Positions 1 to 7,979 of a stretch of 18,849 nucleotides of DNA are shown here, piece after piece. The stretch's first letter is position 1, and every line of letters begins with the position of its first letter. The translations under genes were made by a program, and so were the position numbers. The notes under the pieces are model-generated. The model saw nothing but the letters and a program-made list of their open reading frames with translations, searched no databases and was not told the DNA's origin. The stretch lies in the NCBI GenBank assembly GCA_019422485.1, contig JAHZDG010000011.1, positions 17,792-36,640 on the forward strand, in the 5' to 3' direction. The DNA comes from Alistipes sp. (lineage in GTDB: Bacteria; Bacteroidota; Bacteroidia; Bacteroidales; Rikenellaceae).

Positions 1-327
1 ACGCAACAGCGCTTTCACGTCCACATCATGCGGCTGTGCCTGCATCGGGTCCCAGAAAAAAATCAGGGCTTCCACCCCACCTTCCGCAATCATGGCACCC
101 AATTGCTGATCGCCTCCCAGCGGACCCGATTTCAGCAGCGTGATATCAAAACGCCCCTGATCGTTTCCCCGACGATCCATCAACGTACGAGCCACCATTT
201 TACCGGTCGTTCCCGTACAGATCAGGTGATGTTGCAACAATTTTTCCCAGTTCCAATCCACCCACTCGGCCAGGTCACGCTTCATATTGTCATGCGCCAC
301 CAAAGCCACTCGTTTTTTCGTGTTCAT
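1..327 (-). CDS. mgsA: Methylglyoxal synthase, C-terminus cut by window edge
   Basis: Converts dihydroxyacetone phosphate to methylglyoxal and phosphate in the cytoplasm, a bypass of lower glycolysis used when sugar phosphates accumulate. The frame starts at ATG 327 and runs off the window after 109 codons, so the last 40 or so residues of a roughly 150-residue family are missing. Family signatures are easy to read: AHDNMK near residue 11, the phosphate-binding GTTGK at 39-43, GPLGGDQQLGA at 68-78 with the catalytic-base Asp equivalent at 73, IFFWDP at 89-94, and PHDVDVKALLR at 99-109. His12, Asp73, Asp93, His100 and Asp103 align with the key residues of the E. coli enzyme from memory of the family. 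A Bacteroidetes -7 box lies 28 nt upstream. The identification is firm; only the end is unseen. Confidence 0.96.
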   Translation of the reverse strand, partial: MNTKKRVALVAHDNMKRDLAEWVDWNWEKLLQHHLICTGTTGKMVARTLMDRRGNDQGRFDITLLKSGPLGGDQQLGAMIAEGGVEALIFFWDPMQAQPHDVDVKALLR

Positions 328-354
328 AAATTTACATTCAAATCTTTAACATCC

Positions 355-363
355 GCAAAGATA
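355..363 (-). promoter_or_regulatory. Probable -7 promoter element of mgsA
   Basis: On the minus strand this reads TATCTTTGC, an exact match to the Bacteroidetes -7 consensus TAnnTTTG, 28 nt before the mgsA start codon. No TTTG -33 element is present at the usual 19-20 nt distance, so only half of the promoter is supported. Confidence 0.6.
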
Positions 364-601
364 GTAAACATTTGCCGGAGTCACTTTTCTACGAATATTT
401 ATTTTACGTTATCTGTGAGCCTTATTTCTTGCTGAGCCTCCCTCCGGAGAGGAGGTCGTTTCCGCCCTGCATTACGCACGCACCGGCTTCCCCACACGAT
501 CCAAGCACCGGGGCCGGGTCAGCCAGCAGACCCAGGCATACAGCCCTCCCTACACCTGTTCCGTTCCATGCCCTCACAAGGATTGGGAGCAAAACATCCG
601 A
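364..601. other. Intergenic region without a convincing gene
   Basis: This stretch separates the mgsA promoter from the end of the GH31 gene. I see no family-like reading frame and no clear terminator with a T-run for the GH31 gene. A short imperfect stem (CCTCC at 437-441 pairing with GGAGG at 451-455) is present but weak. Confidence 0.5.
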
Positions 602-2170
602 CTATTTCCCCGAATGGAATACCAACGGATAACCGTCCGGCGAAGTTACGGTCGTCACCAGCGGGCCCCGGTAGCGTTTTCCTTCCCGGTCAATCCAAAT
701 GCCCCGAGGCAAACGGACCGTCCGCGTATTGCTCTTGTCCAGCAAGGGAACGATCAGGTATTTGGAGCCCAGCATAAACTGATCATCACAGTCGATGAAC
801 CCGTTGCGCGGAAATTCATACTCCATATGTCTCAGGATAGGCTCCGCCGTACGGGCCGACTCCTGAATCATCGACGTGTAATACTCCGTCATTTCCACCC
901 GGTGATTGGCCATCCATTTCAGGGCATTGGCCAGCGGTTCTTCCTGAATTTTCCAGGGCGCAACCTGAATATGCATCACCGGTAAAATCGACGACAGCTG
1001 CACCGACCGAAGCACCAGCGTATAATCCTTCAGATCGAGTCCCGCCAACGAATCCACATTAGGCAAAAGAATCGTATAGGGATACCCCAACAGATTGGCA
1101 TTAATCATCTCGGCACAAGCCTTATGCAGAATATCGCTGTCGAGCGGCAAGTTGAGCGACAGGCAGTGAATATAGGGTTCGAAACCCCGGCTACGGCTGA
1201 TCGTATACTGGCAATATTCAAAGCCTTCTCCCAGTTCGGTCCAACGTTCCAGATAATCCTGCGTTCCGCTGGAGGCATAACGCATCTGGGCTACCCCATC
1301 CTGACAATCGAACACAAAACCATCCACTCCATATTGCGACCGCAACGAATCGAGCCATCCCCGCAACAATTCAGGGGTATTCTCCTGCGTCAGATCGAAC
1401 ATGGCGCTATATCCTCCGATCCACTCCGACATAGCCAAACGCCCGTCAGGCATGCGCAACAACATATCGCTATTCTTATACTGCCGGGCCACCGGACCGT
1501 CGCCACTGACAAACGGCGTCACGGTCAACATCACCTTAAAGCCTTTGGCATGCAGATCGCTGATCAGGGCACCGAAATCCCCCAACTGTTCAGGATCGGG
1601 TTGAAAACATCCCACCGAACTCTGCCAACCGGCAGCCAAGACCAGCGTTCCGGCCGGATACCCCATTTCCAACAGACGATCGGCATACGTCCGCAATCCA
1701 TCTGCCGTTGGCGCAAATCCCAATTCCTGCCGGGTATCGTACACCGGACGGGTAAACAGATCGATGGCCGGGGTTTTGCCGCTGGGCGGAAAGTTCTTGT
1801 GGCAGCAGACCAGATAAGCTTCACGCAGCGTCCGACCTCCCGTCACAGCCTTCACCTCTTCCAGCGGAGAAGAGATCAGAAAACTCTCCCCGGTATATTC
1901 GATGGTAAACGGTTCTTCGCTCCAGATGTAACGTCCCCGGCTGGAAACCAGAAAAGGAGTCGTCTGTCCTTCGCTCCATTCGGCCAGGTTGATTTTCGGG
2001 AACGGCTTATCGAACGGCATGGTACGTCCCCCCAACACGAATACGCCCCACCAACGCTCTCCTTTCAGCACTTCGATTTTGGATGTATACTCAGCGCCGA
2101 AAAGTTCCGCCACACACAGCGTCATCACACACAACAAAAGTCCAACTCGTCTTATCATAGATTGTTTCAT
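602..2170 (-). CDS. Secreted glycoside hydrolase family 31 protein
   Basis: The product is 522 residues and probably an exported alpha-glycosidase; its substrate cannot be told from sequence. Residues 1-26 look like a signal peptide (basic start, hydrophobic core about 9-20, AELFGA before a likely cut at 26/27). A GH31-like (beta/alpha)8 barrel follows. DGFVFDCQD at 283-291 fits the nucleophile strand, with Asp288 the candidate nucleophile, and PLDSDI at 342-347 lies where MYORG-like GH31 proteins carry the acid/base Asp. GYPYTILLPN at 362-371, EPILRHMEYEFP at 443-454 and QFMLGSKYLIVPLL at 464-477 are typical of the family. A frame-open extension to 2203 exists, but I chose ATG 2170 because it gives a proper signal peptide and overlaps the upstream gene's stop (ATGA). 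It ends in TAG. The family is confident, the activity is not. Confidence 0.87.
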   Translation of the reverse strand: MKQSMIRRVGLLLCVMTLCVAELFGAEYTSKIEVLKGERWWGVFVLGGRTMPFDKPFPKINLAEWSEGQTTPFLVSSRGRYIWSEEPFTIEYTGESFLISSPLEEVKAVTGGRTLREAYLVCCHKNFPPSGKTPAIDLFTRPVYDTRQELGFAPTADGLRTYADRLLEMGYPAGTLVLAAGWQSSVGCFQPDPEQLGDFGALISDLHAKGFKVMLTVTPFVSGDGPVARQYKNSDMLLRMPDGRLAMSEWIGGYSAMFDLTQENTPELLRGWLDSLRSQYGVDGFVFDCQDGVAQMRYASSGTQDYLERWTELGEGFEYCQYTISRSRGFEPYIHCLSLNLPLDSDILHKACAEMINANLLGYPYTILLPNVDSLAGLDLKDYTLVLRSVQLSSILPVMHIQVAPWKIQEEPLANALKWMANHRVEMTEYYTSMIQESARTAEPILRHMEYEFPRNGFIDCDDQFMLGSKYLIVPLLDKSNTRTVRLPRGIWIDREGKRYRGPLVTTVTSPDGYPLVFHSGK

Positions 2171-2475
2171 TTTAATTCCACACGTTTGAGCAGCGAGGTG
2201 CAAAACAAGACTCCTTCCCCGAAACGCTGCTGCAACTGCGTTCCATAATCGTACATCATTCCTTCACTCACCTCCCGATAAGCCTCCAGATCCGGGACCT
2301 CTACCTGCAGAGAATAGGTAAATTCTTCCGTCGGACGGTCCGACATCAAACGGGTTAAGGTCAAGCGATCATATCCCTTTTCCCGCAAAACCGGCAGATA
2401 ATTTTGACGTAACGATTCGAGCCAGGCGTCATGCACCCGATGATGAACAATAAAAGAAGTAACCAGAATATACAT
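2167..2475 (-). CDS. DUF4286-like small protein
   Basis: A 102-residue cytoplasmic protein with no signal peptide or membrane segment. The opening MYILVTSFIVHH, the following AWLESLRQNYLPVL and a ferredoxin-like alternation of strands and helices resemble the DUF4286 family of Bacteroidota, whose function is unknown. The open frame extends upstream to a TTG at 2574, but ATG 2475 is preferred because GGAGG stands 8 nt before it and because the family is about 100 residues. Its TGA stop overlaps the ATG of the GH31 gene in an ATGA arrangement, so the two are probably translated in a coupled manner. What links the two functionally is not evident. Family assignment is from memory of motifs. Confidence 0.75.
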   Translation of the reverse strand: MYILVTSFIVHHRVHDAWLESLRQNYLPVLREKGYDRLTLTRLMSDRPTEEFTYSLQVEVPDLEAYREVSEGMMYDYGTQLQQRFGEGVLFCTSLLKRVELK

Positions 2476-2599
2476 CGTATTTTCCTCCATTTCAGCAGGA
2501 TGAAACGTTACCCTGCACCAACGAAAAGCGGCCTGCAGAAGCCGAAATGCCAGCGTTCCGACCCACCTTTCCAAAAAGCCGGTCTAATTTACGGTTTTA

Positions 2600-2614
2600 T
2601 TCCGAAAATCGGAA
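2600..2614. repeat. Small perfect dyad, possible operator
   Basis: TTCCGA and TCGGAA form a perfect 6-bp inverted repeat around AAA, in the divergent region between the DUF4286-like gene and rplU. It could be an operator or chance; nothing else supports a role. Confidence 0.2.
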
Positions 2615-2766
2615 ATTCTGACCCATTCAGAAACGCTTTCCGCGTACGAAAAGCCAAAAAAGTCGCCCTTCAGATCATTGGTCTGCAAAAAACACGCCGG
2701 AGTTTTCATCCCGTCCCGAACGACTCTCCAACAAGCGCTCCGAAAGCGAAAAAAGAAAAGCCGAAA

Positions 2767-2798
2767 TTTGTTTTAATCAAAAAGTTCACTATCTTTGC
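2767..2798 (+). promoter_or_regulatory. Promoter of rplU-rpmA
   Basis: TTTG at 2767-2770, exactly 19 nt of spacer, then TATCTTTGC at 2790-2798. This is a perfect match to the Bacteroidetes primary sigma factor promoter. The rplU start codon follows 30 nt later, leaving a short leader. Confidence 0.9.
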
Positions 2799-2828
2799 AG
2801 TCCAATTTGTGTAATCAAACATTTCTGA

Positions 2829-3143
2829 ATGTACGCAATCGTAGAAATTGCAGGTCAACAATTCAAAGTTGAAAAAGGTCGGAAACTCTATGTTCACCGT
2901 CTCGCAGGGGAAGAAGGTTCCTCGCTGAGTTTCGACAAAGTCCTGCTGACAGACAACGACGGTCAGGTTAATGTTGGCTCACCTGTAGTAGAAGGGGCCA
3001 GTGTAAAAGCAACGATTCTTCGCCATTTGAAAGACGACAAAGTGATCGTCTTCAAGAAGAAACGCAGAAAAGGATACCAGGTTAAGAACGGCCACCGCCA
3101 GTATCTCACCCAGATCCTTATCGACGAAATCGCTAACGCTTAA
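2829..3143 (+). CDS. rplU: Large ribosomal subunit protein bL21
   Basis: A 104-residue protein of the 50S subunit that binds 23S rRNA near bL20. The start MYAIVEIAGQQFKVEKGR and the C-terminal block KKKRRKGYQVKNGHRQYLT are diagnostic of bL21, and the length equals the usual 100-105 residues. The ATG at 2829 is the natural family start. It is first in a two-gene operon with rpmA, 12 nt apart, the standard bacterial order. The strong promoter directly upstream fits constitutive, growth-linked expression. Nothing unusual is seen. Confidence 0.98.
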   Translation: MYAIVEIAGQQFKVEKGRKLYVHRLAGEEGSSLSFDKVLLTDNDGQVNVGSPVVEGASVKATILRHLKDDKVIVFKKKRRKGYQVKNGHRQYLTQILIDEIANA

Positions 3144-3155
3144 AAACAGAACAAC

Positions 3156-3413
3156 ATGGCACATAAGAAAGGGGTAGGTAGCTCCAAGAACGGTCGTGAA
3201 TCCGAAAGTAAACGATTGGGAGTTAAATTATTCGGTGGCCAGGTTGCCAAAGCCGGCAACATTCTGGTTCGTCAGCGCGGCACTGTACACAACCCGGGCG
3301 AAAATGTAGGCATGGGCAAAGACCACACGCTGTTCGCTTTGGTAGACGGAACCGTAGCGTTCAAAAAGAAAAACAACAACAAATCGTACGTATCGATTAT
3401 TCCTTTCTCCTAA
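3156..3413 (+). CDS. rpmA: Large ribosomal subunit protein bL27
   Basis: An 85-residue 50S protein whose N-terminal tail reaches the peptidyl transferase centre. MAHKKGVGSSKNGRESESKR and the following LGVKLFGGQ are unmistakable. The protein begins directly with MAHKKG, so there is no cleavable N-terminal extension of the kind found in Firmicutes bL27. It follows rplU by 12 nt and ends in TAA just before a strong bidirectional terminator. Confidence 0.98.
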   Translation: MAHKKGVGSSKNGRESESKRLGVKLFGGQVAKAGNILVRQRGTVHNPGENVGMGKDHTLFALVDGTVAFKKKNNNKSYVSIIPFS

Positions 3414-3440
3414 TAAGGACGTTACGATCGATTGATCTTA

Positions 3441-3473
3441 TAAAAAACACGTCGCATAGCGACGTGTTTTTTA
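3441..3473 (+). terminator. Bidirectional terminator between rpmA and dinB
   Basis: AAAAAACACGTCG pairs perfectly with CGACGTGTTTTTT (13 bp) around a 5-nt loop at 3455-3459. The A-tract on one side and T-tract on the other make it able to stop transcription of rpmA from the left and of the convergent dinB from the right. Confidence 0.93.
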
Positions 3474-3492
3474 TTTCTCCCTATTTCTTCTA

Positions 3493-4563
3493 CTATTCGA
3501 ATTCATCCTCCACATCGAAATCGAAACAAAGTTGCCGGTCCGCAGGCGCCGGTTTCAAGGCATTGGCAACCGTCAGTCCCAACAAACGCACTTTCCTTCC
3601 CTCGAAATCCACCTGATTCAACAACTCCACAGCCGTCTCCCATAACGGTTCCGGTCCACTGACCGGTACAGGTAAGGTTCGAGAACGGGTAATCTGTCGA
3701 AAATCATCGTATTTCAGCTTCAGCACCACGGTTTTCCCCACGAAACTCCGTTGTTCGAGCCGTCGGCACACCTCCCGATGCACAGCCGTCAACTTTTCCA
3801 ACAACTCGTTGCGATCCGCCACATCCTCCTCAAAGGTGGTTTCCGCCCCCAACGATTTGCGGATCCGATCCGGCACCACCTCCCGTCGGTCCATTCCCCG
3901 GGCATATTCATAATAGGAACGGCCGGGCTTTCCGAAATAACGAACCAGGTCAGCCTCGGACCACTGACGCAAATCGGCCCCGGTCCGAATCCCGAGACGA
4001 TGCATTTTACGAGCCGTCACTTCACCAATCCCGAAGAACTTTTCGATCGGCAAACCCTCTACGAAAGCCAAAATCTCTTTAGGGGGTATAACAAACAATC
4101 CGTCCGGCTTCCGGTAATCGGAGGCAATCTTCGCCAACATCTTATTGACCGACACCCCGGCAGAAGCGGTCAAGCCGGTTTCTTCCCGAATCCGGGCCTT
4201 GATCTCCTGCGCCACCAGCGTAGCAGAAGGCAAGTGCGAAACATCAAGAAAGGCCTCATCGAGCGACAGAGGCTCGACCAAGGCCGTATAATCATGAAAA
4301 ATAGCCTGAATTTGGCGGGAAACACTTTTATAGACCTCCATGCGTGTCGCCACGAAGATCAGATCCGGACATAAACGACGGGCCCGCAAAGACGACATCG
4401 CCGAATGGACTCCGTAACGTCGTGCCTCATAGCTGGCCGTTGCCACGACGCCTCTCGGACCGTCATGGCCCACGGCGATCGGACGGCCTCGCAATTCGGG
4501 GCAGTCACGCTGTTCGATCGACGCATAAAAAGCGTCCATATCGATATGGATGATTTTACGCAA
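3493..4563 (-). CDS. dinB: DNA polymerase IV (Y family)
   Basis: A 356-residue error-prone translesion polymerase. The metal-binding motifs are intact: DMDAFYAS at 8-15 (Asp8; Tyr13 in the steric-gate region) and SLDEAFLD at 100-107 (Asp102, Glu103). The helix-hairpin-helix-like region (FFGIGEVTARKMHRLGI) and little-finger domain follow. RQLCFDF at 343-349 near the C-terminus resembles a beta-clamp-binding motif. The start is a TTG at 4563: there is no in-frame ATG between it and an upstream TAA at 4590-4588, AAGGAG lies at the right distance, and MRKIIHIDMD is the expected family beginning. It ends in TAG and converges on rpmA across the shared terminator. No LexA-like operator was recognised. 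Confidence 0.97.
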   Translation of the reverse strand: MRKIIHIDMDAFYASIEQRDCPELRGRPIAVGHDGPRGVVATASYEARRYGVHSAMSSLRARRLCPDLIFVATRMEVYKSVSRQIQAIFHDYTALVEPLSLDEAFLDVSHLPSATLVAQEIKARIREETGLTASAGVSVNKMLAKIASDYRKPDGLFVIPPKEILAFVEGLPIEKFFGIGEVTARKMHRLGIRTGADLRQWSEADLVRYFGKPGRSYYEYARGMDRREVVPDRIRKSLGAETTFEEDVADRNELLEKLTAVHREVCRRLEQRSFVGKTVVLKLKYDDFRQITRSRTLPVPVSGPEPLWETAVELLNQVDFEGRKVRLLGLTVANALKPAPADRQLCFDFDVEDEFE

Positions 4564-4566
4564 TGA

Positions 4567-4575
4567 CTCTCCTTC
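4567..4575 (-). promoter_or_regulatory. Ribosome binding site supporting the dinB TTG start
   Basis: On the minus strand GAAGGAGAG ends three bases before the TTG. The strong Shine-Dalgarno match is unusual in this A/T-rich-leader genome and decides the non-ATG start. Confidence 0.7.
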
Positions 4576-4695
4576 CGACGATCGACTTTATCCGACCATC
4601 GACACCGCCCGTTTACTGCGGCGGGCTCTTCTCTCCGATGCGATCAGAGAGAACCGCATTATGCCCTCCGGAAAAGGATTCTACCACTCACCGGC

Positions 4696-5139
4696 TTAAC
4701 GATAATCCTCCGGAGTGATCGTAAACTGCATGAACGGCGAACCGTCCAAAAACTTATAATCGTACACAAACGTAATACCGAGCCGGCGAATGCGTGGCAG
4801 TTCGGGATCGTTTTTCAGGGCATTCAACATATTGTTGCGAGCCGATTGTTTCAACTGTTCGATATGAATTACCGAATCTTTCTTCACGGCATCGGCCGAC
4901 AACAAATCCGATATAATATTATATACCAACGTATTATTAGGCATATCCACCACCCGGTTCAGGGTCATTCCCGTTCCCACAATTCGAGGACAGTCGACAT
5001 TCAAAGACGTTGCATATTCACTCAAAAGTCGGGCTTGCCGTTTAGTCCGGTTTCCGTAAACGCCACCGTATATCAAACCAGCCAGCACGATGACAGCAAT
5101 TCCCCAAAACAACGTTCTTTTTCTTTTTATCGGTTCCAT
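4696..5139 (-). CDS. Small membrane-anchored protein of unknown function
   Basis: A 147-residue product I do not recognise. A short basic N-terminus (MEPIKRKR) is followed by one hydrophobic segment at about residues 9-28, then a charged linker and a soluble domain that should face the periplasm by the positive-inside rule. The soluble part contains NVDCPRIVGTGMTLNRVV, a helical middle with many Leu and Lys, and a C-terminal strand-rich end (ITFVYDYKF, FMQFTITPEDY). No lipobox and no catalytic motif are evident; the single Cys is near residue 50. The start at ATG 5139 gives the complete N-terminal anchor. dinB lies 132 nt downstream on the same strand with no terminator between that I can support, so co-transcription is possible. 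Confidence 0.75.
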   Translation of the reverse strand: MEPIKRKRTLFWGIAVIVLAGLIYGGVYGNRTKRQARLLSEYATSLNVDCPRIVGTGMTLNRVVDMPNNTLVYNIISDLLSADAVKKDSVIHIEQLKQSARNNMLNALKNDPELPRIRRLGITFVYDYKFLDGSPFMQFTITPEDYR

Positions 5140-5170
5140 GACACAATCTTAAAGGTTGTAATTCAGGGAA

Positions 5171-5202
5171 CGAAAATAAAAAAAATCAAAACGTTCATCA
5201 AA
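5171..5202 (-). promoter_or_regulatory. Possible promoter of the membrane-anchored protein gene
   Basis: On the minus strand TTTG (5202-5199) is followed after 20 nt by TATTTTCG (5178-5171), a one-mismatch -7 element, 31 nt before the start codon at 5139. The surrounding A/T runs raise the chance of coincidence. Confidence 0.4.
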
Positions 5203-5284
5203 TCTTCCGACAAAAGTTTTCCTTGCAGACTTCGTTTCACGATCGAAAAACGACTGGGCGTGTGCAGGTTCGCGAATTATATCG

Positions 5285-5292
5285 TATTTTTG
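5285..5292 (+). promoter_or_regulatory. Probable -7 element of nadE
   Basis: TATTTTTG matches TAnnTTTG and stands 19 nt before the nadE ATG. No clean TTTG occurs at the expected -33 distance. Confidence 0.5.
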
Positions 5293-5311
5293 TCCGCAAA
5301 CACAATCGGAT

Positions 5312-6100
5312 ATGAAAACACAAGCCGTTATCGACTATATCGTTCAATGGATGACCGATTACGCCCATCAGGCACACAGCACCGGGTTTGTCATCGGCAT
5401 TTCGGGCGGGATCGACTCTGCCGTCAGTTCCACGCTGGCCGCACGCACCGGACTCCCGACTCTCTGCATCACGCTGCCCATCCATCAGGCACCGAGTCAC
5501 GTCAGCCGGGCCGAAGAACATGTCGCTTTTTTGAAAACCAATTACTCGAATGTCTCCGCGCTGGACGTCGACCTCTCGCCGGCTTACGATCAACTGATCG
5601 GACTGCTCCCTTCATCCGAAGACACGCCCCGGCTGGATCTGACCCGGGCCAATACCCGTTCACGTCTGCGGATGGTTTCACTCTACTACATGGCCGGTCT
5701 GCGCAACGCCCTAGTGGTAGGAACCGGCAATAAAATCGAAGATTTCGGAGTGGGTTTTTTCACCAAATATGGAGACGGAGGGGTGGATCTCAGTCCCATC
5801 GCCGATCTGACCAAAAGCGAGGTGTATGAATTGGCCGACACCCTGGGAATCTGCCAGTCAATCCGGCAGGCAGCCCCTTCGGACGGTTTATTCGACAACG
5901 ACCGCACTGATGAAGACCAAATCGGAGCCAGTTATCCCGAGCTGGAACAGGCCATGGAATATGTCCATCGGGGTGGATCGGCCGAACAACTCAACGGACG
6001 AGACCGGGAAGTGGTCGAGATCTTTCTGGCCCGTAACCGAGCCAATCGCCACAAAATGGAACCGATTCCAGTGTGCACCCTCCCTGCAGAATTAAAATAA
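5312..6100 (+). CDS. nadE: Ammonia-dependent NAD+ synthetase
   Basis: Last step of NAD+ synthesis: ATP-driven amidation of deamido-NAD+. The 262-residue product has the N-type ATP pyrophosphatase loop SGGIDS at 31-36. GTGNKIEDFGVGFFTKYGDGGVDLSP at about 137-162 and LTKSEVYELADTLGI at 166-180 are typical, as is the acidic DNDRTDEDQIG at 195-205. There is no N-terminal nitrilase/glutaminase domain, so ammonia must come free or from a separate partner. It stands alone between divergent or convergent neighbours, with its own -7 box and a strong terminator directly after the TAA. Confidence 0.96.
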   Translation: MKTQAVIDYIVQWMTDYAHQAHSTGFVIGISGGIDSAVSSTLAARTGLPTLCITLPIHQAPSHVSRAEEHVAFLKTNYSNVSALDVDLSPAYDQLIGLLPSSEDTPRLDLTRANTRSRLRMVSLYYMAGLRNALVVGTGNKIEDFGVGFFTKYGDGGVDLSPIADLTKSEVYELADTLGICQSIRQAAPSDGLFDNDRTDEDQIGASYPELEQAMEYVHRGGSAEQLNGRDREVVEIFLARNRANRHKMEPIPVCTLPAELK

Positions 6101-6129
6101 AAAAAGCCTCGCATGTTGCGAGGCTTTTT
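6101..6129 (+). terminator. Terminator after nadE, active in both directions
   Basis: AAAAAGCCTCGC pairs with GCGAGGCTTTTT in a perfect 12-bp stem with a 5-nt loop (6113-6117). The A-tract/T-tract symmetry suits both nadE and the convergent FAD-dependent dehydrogenase gene, which ends 136 nt away. Confidence 0.93.
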
Positions 6130-6264
6130 ATTGACATTTACCATATTAAACAGCTGGTGACCTTTCTGTCTTTTCCAGTCACACGGACCGGCTTGTCTTG
6201 ATCTGGAGTATTTCTCCGATCCGACCCATTGAAAGCAGGCTTGCCGGACGGCCGGTTGTCAGGA

Positions 6265-7821
6265 CTATCGGCCGAGCCAATCGACCAACGCATCGGCACA
6301 ACGTTCACCATCCACAGCCGCCGAGATGATCCCTCCGGCATATCCTGCTCCTTCACCGGCCGGGAACAGACCTTTCACCCGTGGATGCATTAGCGTCATC
6401 GGATCCCGAGGAATCCGCACCGGTGAAGAGGTGCGCGATTCCACCCCCAAAATCAACGCTTCGTTCGTGACAAAGCCCCGCATTTTCCGGTCAAAAGCAG
6501 CAAATCCACCCCGCAGTGCCGTTGCCATAAACTCCGGCAACCAACGATGCATCGGCGTAGGGGCTGCACCCGGCACATAGGAACAACGCGGCAAGGTTTT
6601 GGAATCGACGCCCCGCACAAAGTCGGCTAAGCGTTGTCCGGGAGCCACCTGACGATCCTCCACCTGCGCATAAGCCAGCTCTTCGAGCGATTGCTGGTAA
6701 CGCAATCCGGCCAATTCGCCATACTGCGCCCGCAAAGGCTCAAAATCCGACAGCCGGATTTCGGTCACGATCCCCGAGTTGGCATAAATGCTGTTCCGCC
6801 CCGAAGGCGACATACCGTTGACCACCGATTCTCCGGCCCGGGTCATGGCCGGAACAATGAATCCGCCCGGACACATACAGAACGAGTACACCCCGCGACC
6901 TCCGACCTGACTGACCAGGCTGTAAGCCGCCGCAGGCAGGTATTCGCCCCTTTCAGGCATATGATATTGCAAAGTATCGATCAGCGCTTGGGGATGTTCG
7001 ACCCGAACGCCCATGGCGAAAGGTTTCGCTTCGATCTCTACCCCATCCCGATAGAGCACCTCATAAATATCGCGAGCCGAATGCCCCGTAGCCAATACCA
7101 CGCCCACTCCTTCGACCAGCGTATCACCGAGCCATACGCCCCGGATACGATCGTTTTCCACCTGAAATCCGGTCACCTTCGCCTCAAACAAGACACTGCC
7201 TCCGGCCTTCAGGACACTCTCCCGCATAGCGGCAATGATGCGAGGCAATCGGTCCGTCCCGATGTGCGGATGGGCATCGTACAGAATCGACTCATCGGCT
7301 CCGTGAAAACGGAACACCTCGAGCGCCTTGCGATAATCGCCCCGTTTTTTGGAGCGGGTAAAGAGCTTGCCGTCCGAATAGGTTCCGGCTCCGCCCTCCC
7401 CAAAGGCATAATTCGAATCGGGATCGACCCGGCCGTTCCGGTTGATCTGGGCAATATCGCGTTTGCGGGAGGAGACATCCCGTCCCCGTTCCAGAACAAT
7501 CGGCCGGAAACCGCGTTCGATCAGCCGCAAAGCCGCAAACAAGCCCGCAGGTCCGGACCCTACCACCACTACCGGCGTACGGTTCGAGACATCACCGTAT
7601 TCGAAATGGATTTCGGGCGGCATCTGTTCCCCATCGACATAGACCTCCAAGCCGAGATTCACCTTGATCCGGCGGCCCCGGGCATCGATCGATCGCCGTA
7701 TGGGACGCACCAACGCCAAGCGCGAACGAGACACCCCCAAACGAGCCTCAACCTGGGGCAGATAATATTCGGGACTCGAGGCTTCCCGAGGAGTCAGTAC
7801 CAAAGAGAGTTCAACGGGCAT
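6265..7821 (-). CDS. FAD-dependent dehydrogenase, COG2509 type
   Basis: A 518-residue, probably cytoplasmic flavoprotein of the widespread but poorly characterised COG2509 group; no substrate is established. The N-terminal 80 residues form the small domain typical of this group. The Rossmann dinucleotide loop GSGPAGLFAA is at 88-97, with ERGRDV at 111-116 ending the second strand (Glu111 for the ribose of FAD). GEGGAGTYSDGKLFTR at 141-156 is a second group signature, CPGGFIVPA is in the middle, and GLFPAGEGAGYAGGI at 484-498 closes the FAD site. ATG 7821 begins MPVELSLVLTP, which fits the group. It ends in TAG. Length and motifs are complete. Confidence 0.9.
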   Translation of the reverse strand: MPVELSLVLTPREASSPEYYLPQVEARLGVSRSRLALVRPIRRSIDARGRRIKVNLGLEVYVDGEQMPPEIHFEYGDVSNRTPVVVVGSGPAGLFAALRLIERGFRPIVLERGRDVSSRKRDIAQINRNGRVDPDSNYAFGEGGAGTYSDGKLFTRSKKRGDYRKALEVFRFHGADESILYDAHPHIGTDRLPRIIAAMRESVLKAGGSVLFEAKVTGFQVENDRIRGVWLGDTLVEGVGVVLATGHSARDIYEVLYRDGVEIEAKPFAMGVRVEHPQALIDTLQYHMPERGEYLPAAAYSLVSQVGGRGVYSFCMCPGGFIVPAMTRAGESVVNGMSPSGRNSIYANSGIVTEIRLSDFEPLRAQYGELAGLRYQQSLEELAYAQVEDRQVAPGQRLADFVRGVDSKTLPRCSYVPGAAPTPMHRWLPEFMATALRGGFAAFDRKMRGFVTNEALILGVESRTSSPVRIPRDPMTLMHPRVKGLFPAGEGAGYAGGIISAAVDGERCADALVDWLGR

Positions 7822-7850
7822 TTTTTCAGGGAATTATCGTAATTTTCGGC

Positions 7851-7867
7851 CAAAATTACTATTTTTG
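7851..7867. promoter_or_regulatory. Adjacent divergent -7 elements
   Basis: On the minus strand TAATTTTG (7858-7851) faces the FAD-dehydrogenase gene, and on the plus strand TATTTTTG (7860-7867) faces the glycosyltransferase gene. The boxes are separated by a single base. Neither has a clear TTTG -33 partner. If both are real, the two polymerases would compete for the same DNA. Confidence 0.45.
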
Positions 7868-7979
7868 TTTCAGAATTTTGAGCTTTGTTGCGGACATTGA
7901 TTCCGGATTTTCCCGACACGGTCCGCCGCTCGACTTACCTAATCCGGTCTCAGGCCGGTTCATTTGACTGAAGCACCGT

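Noticed and set aside
1124..2248. A 374-codon plus-strand open frame opposite the GH31 gene
   Set aside because: Its translation is rich in Arg, His, Gln and Pro with no domain, and it overlaps a gene with clear family motifs.
4564..4695. A gene or terminator between dinB and the membrane-anchored protein gene
   Set aside because: Only a weak 6-bp TCTCTC/GAGAGA pairing with an 11-nt loop and no T-run is present; no coding frame.
6130..6264. A small gene after the nadE terminator
   Set aside because: The open minus-strand frame here overlaps the end of the FAD-dehydrogenase gene and has no family resemblance or ribosome binding site.
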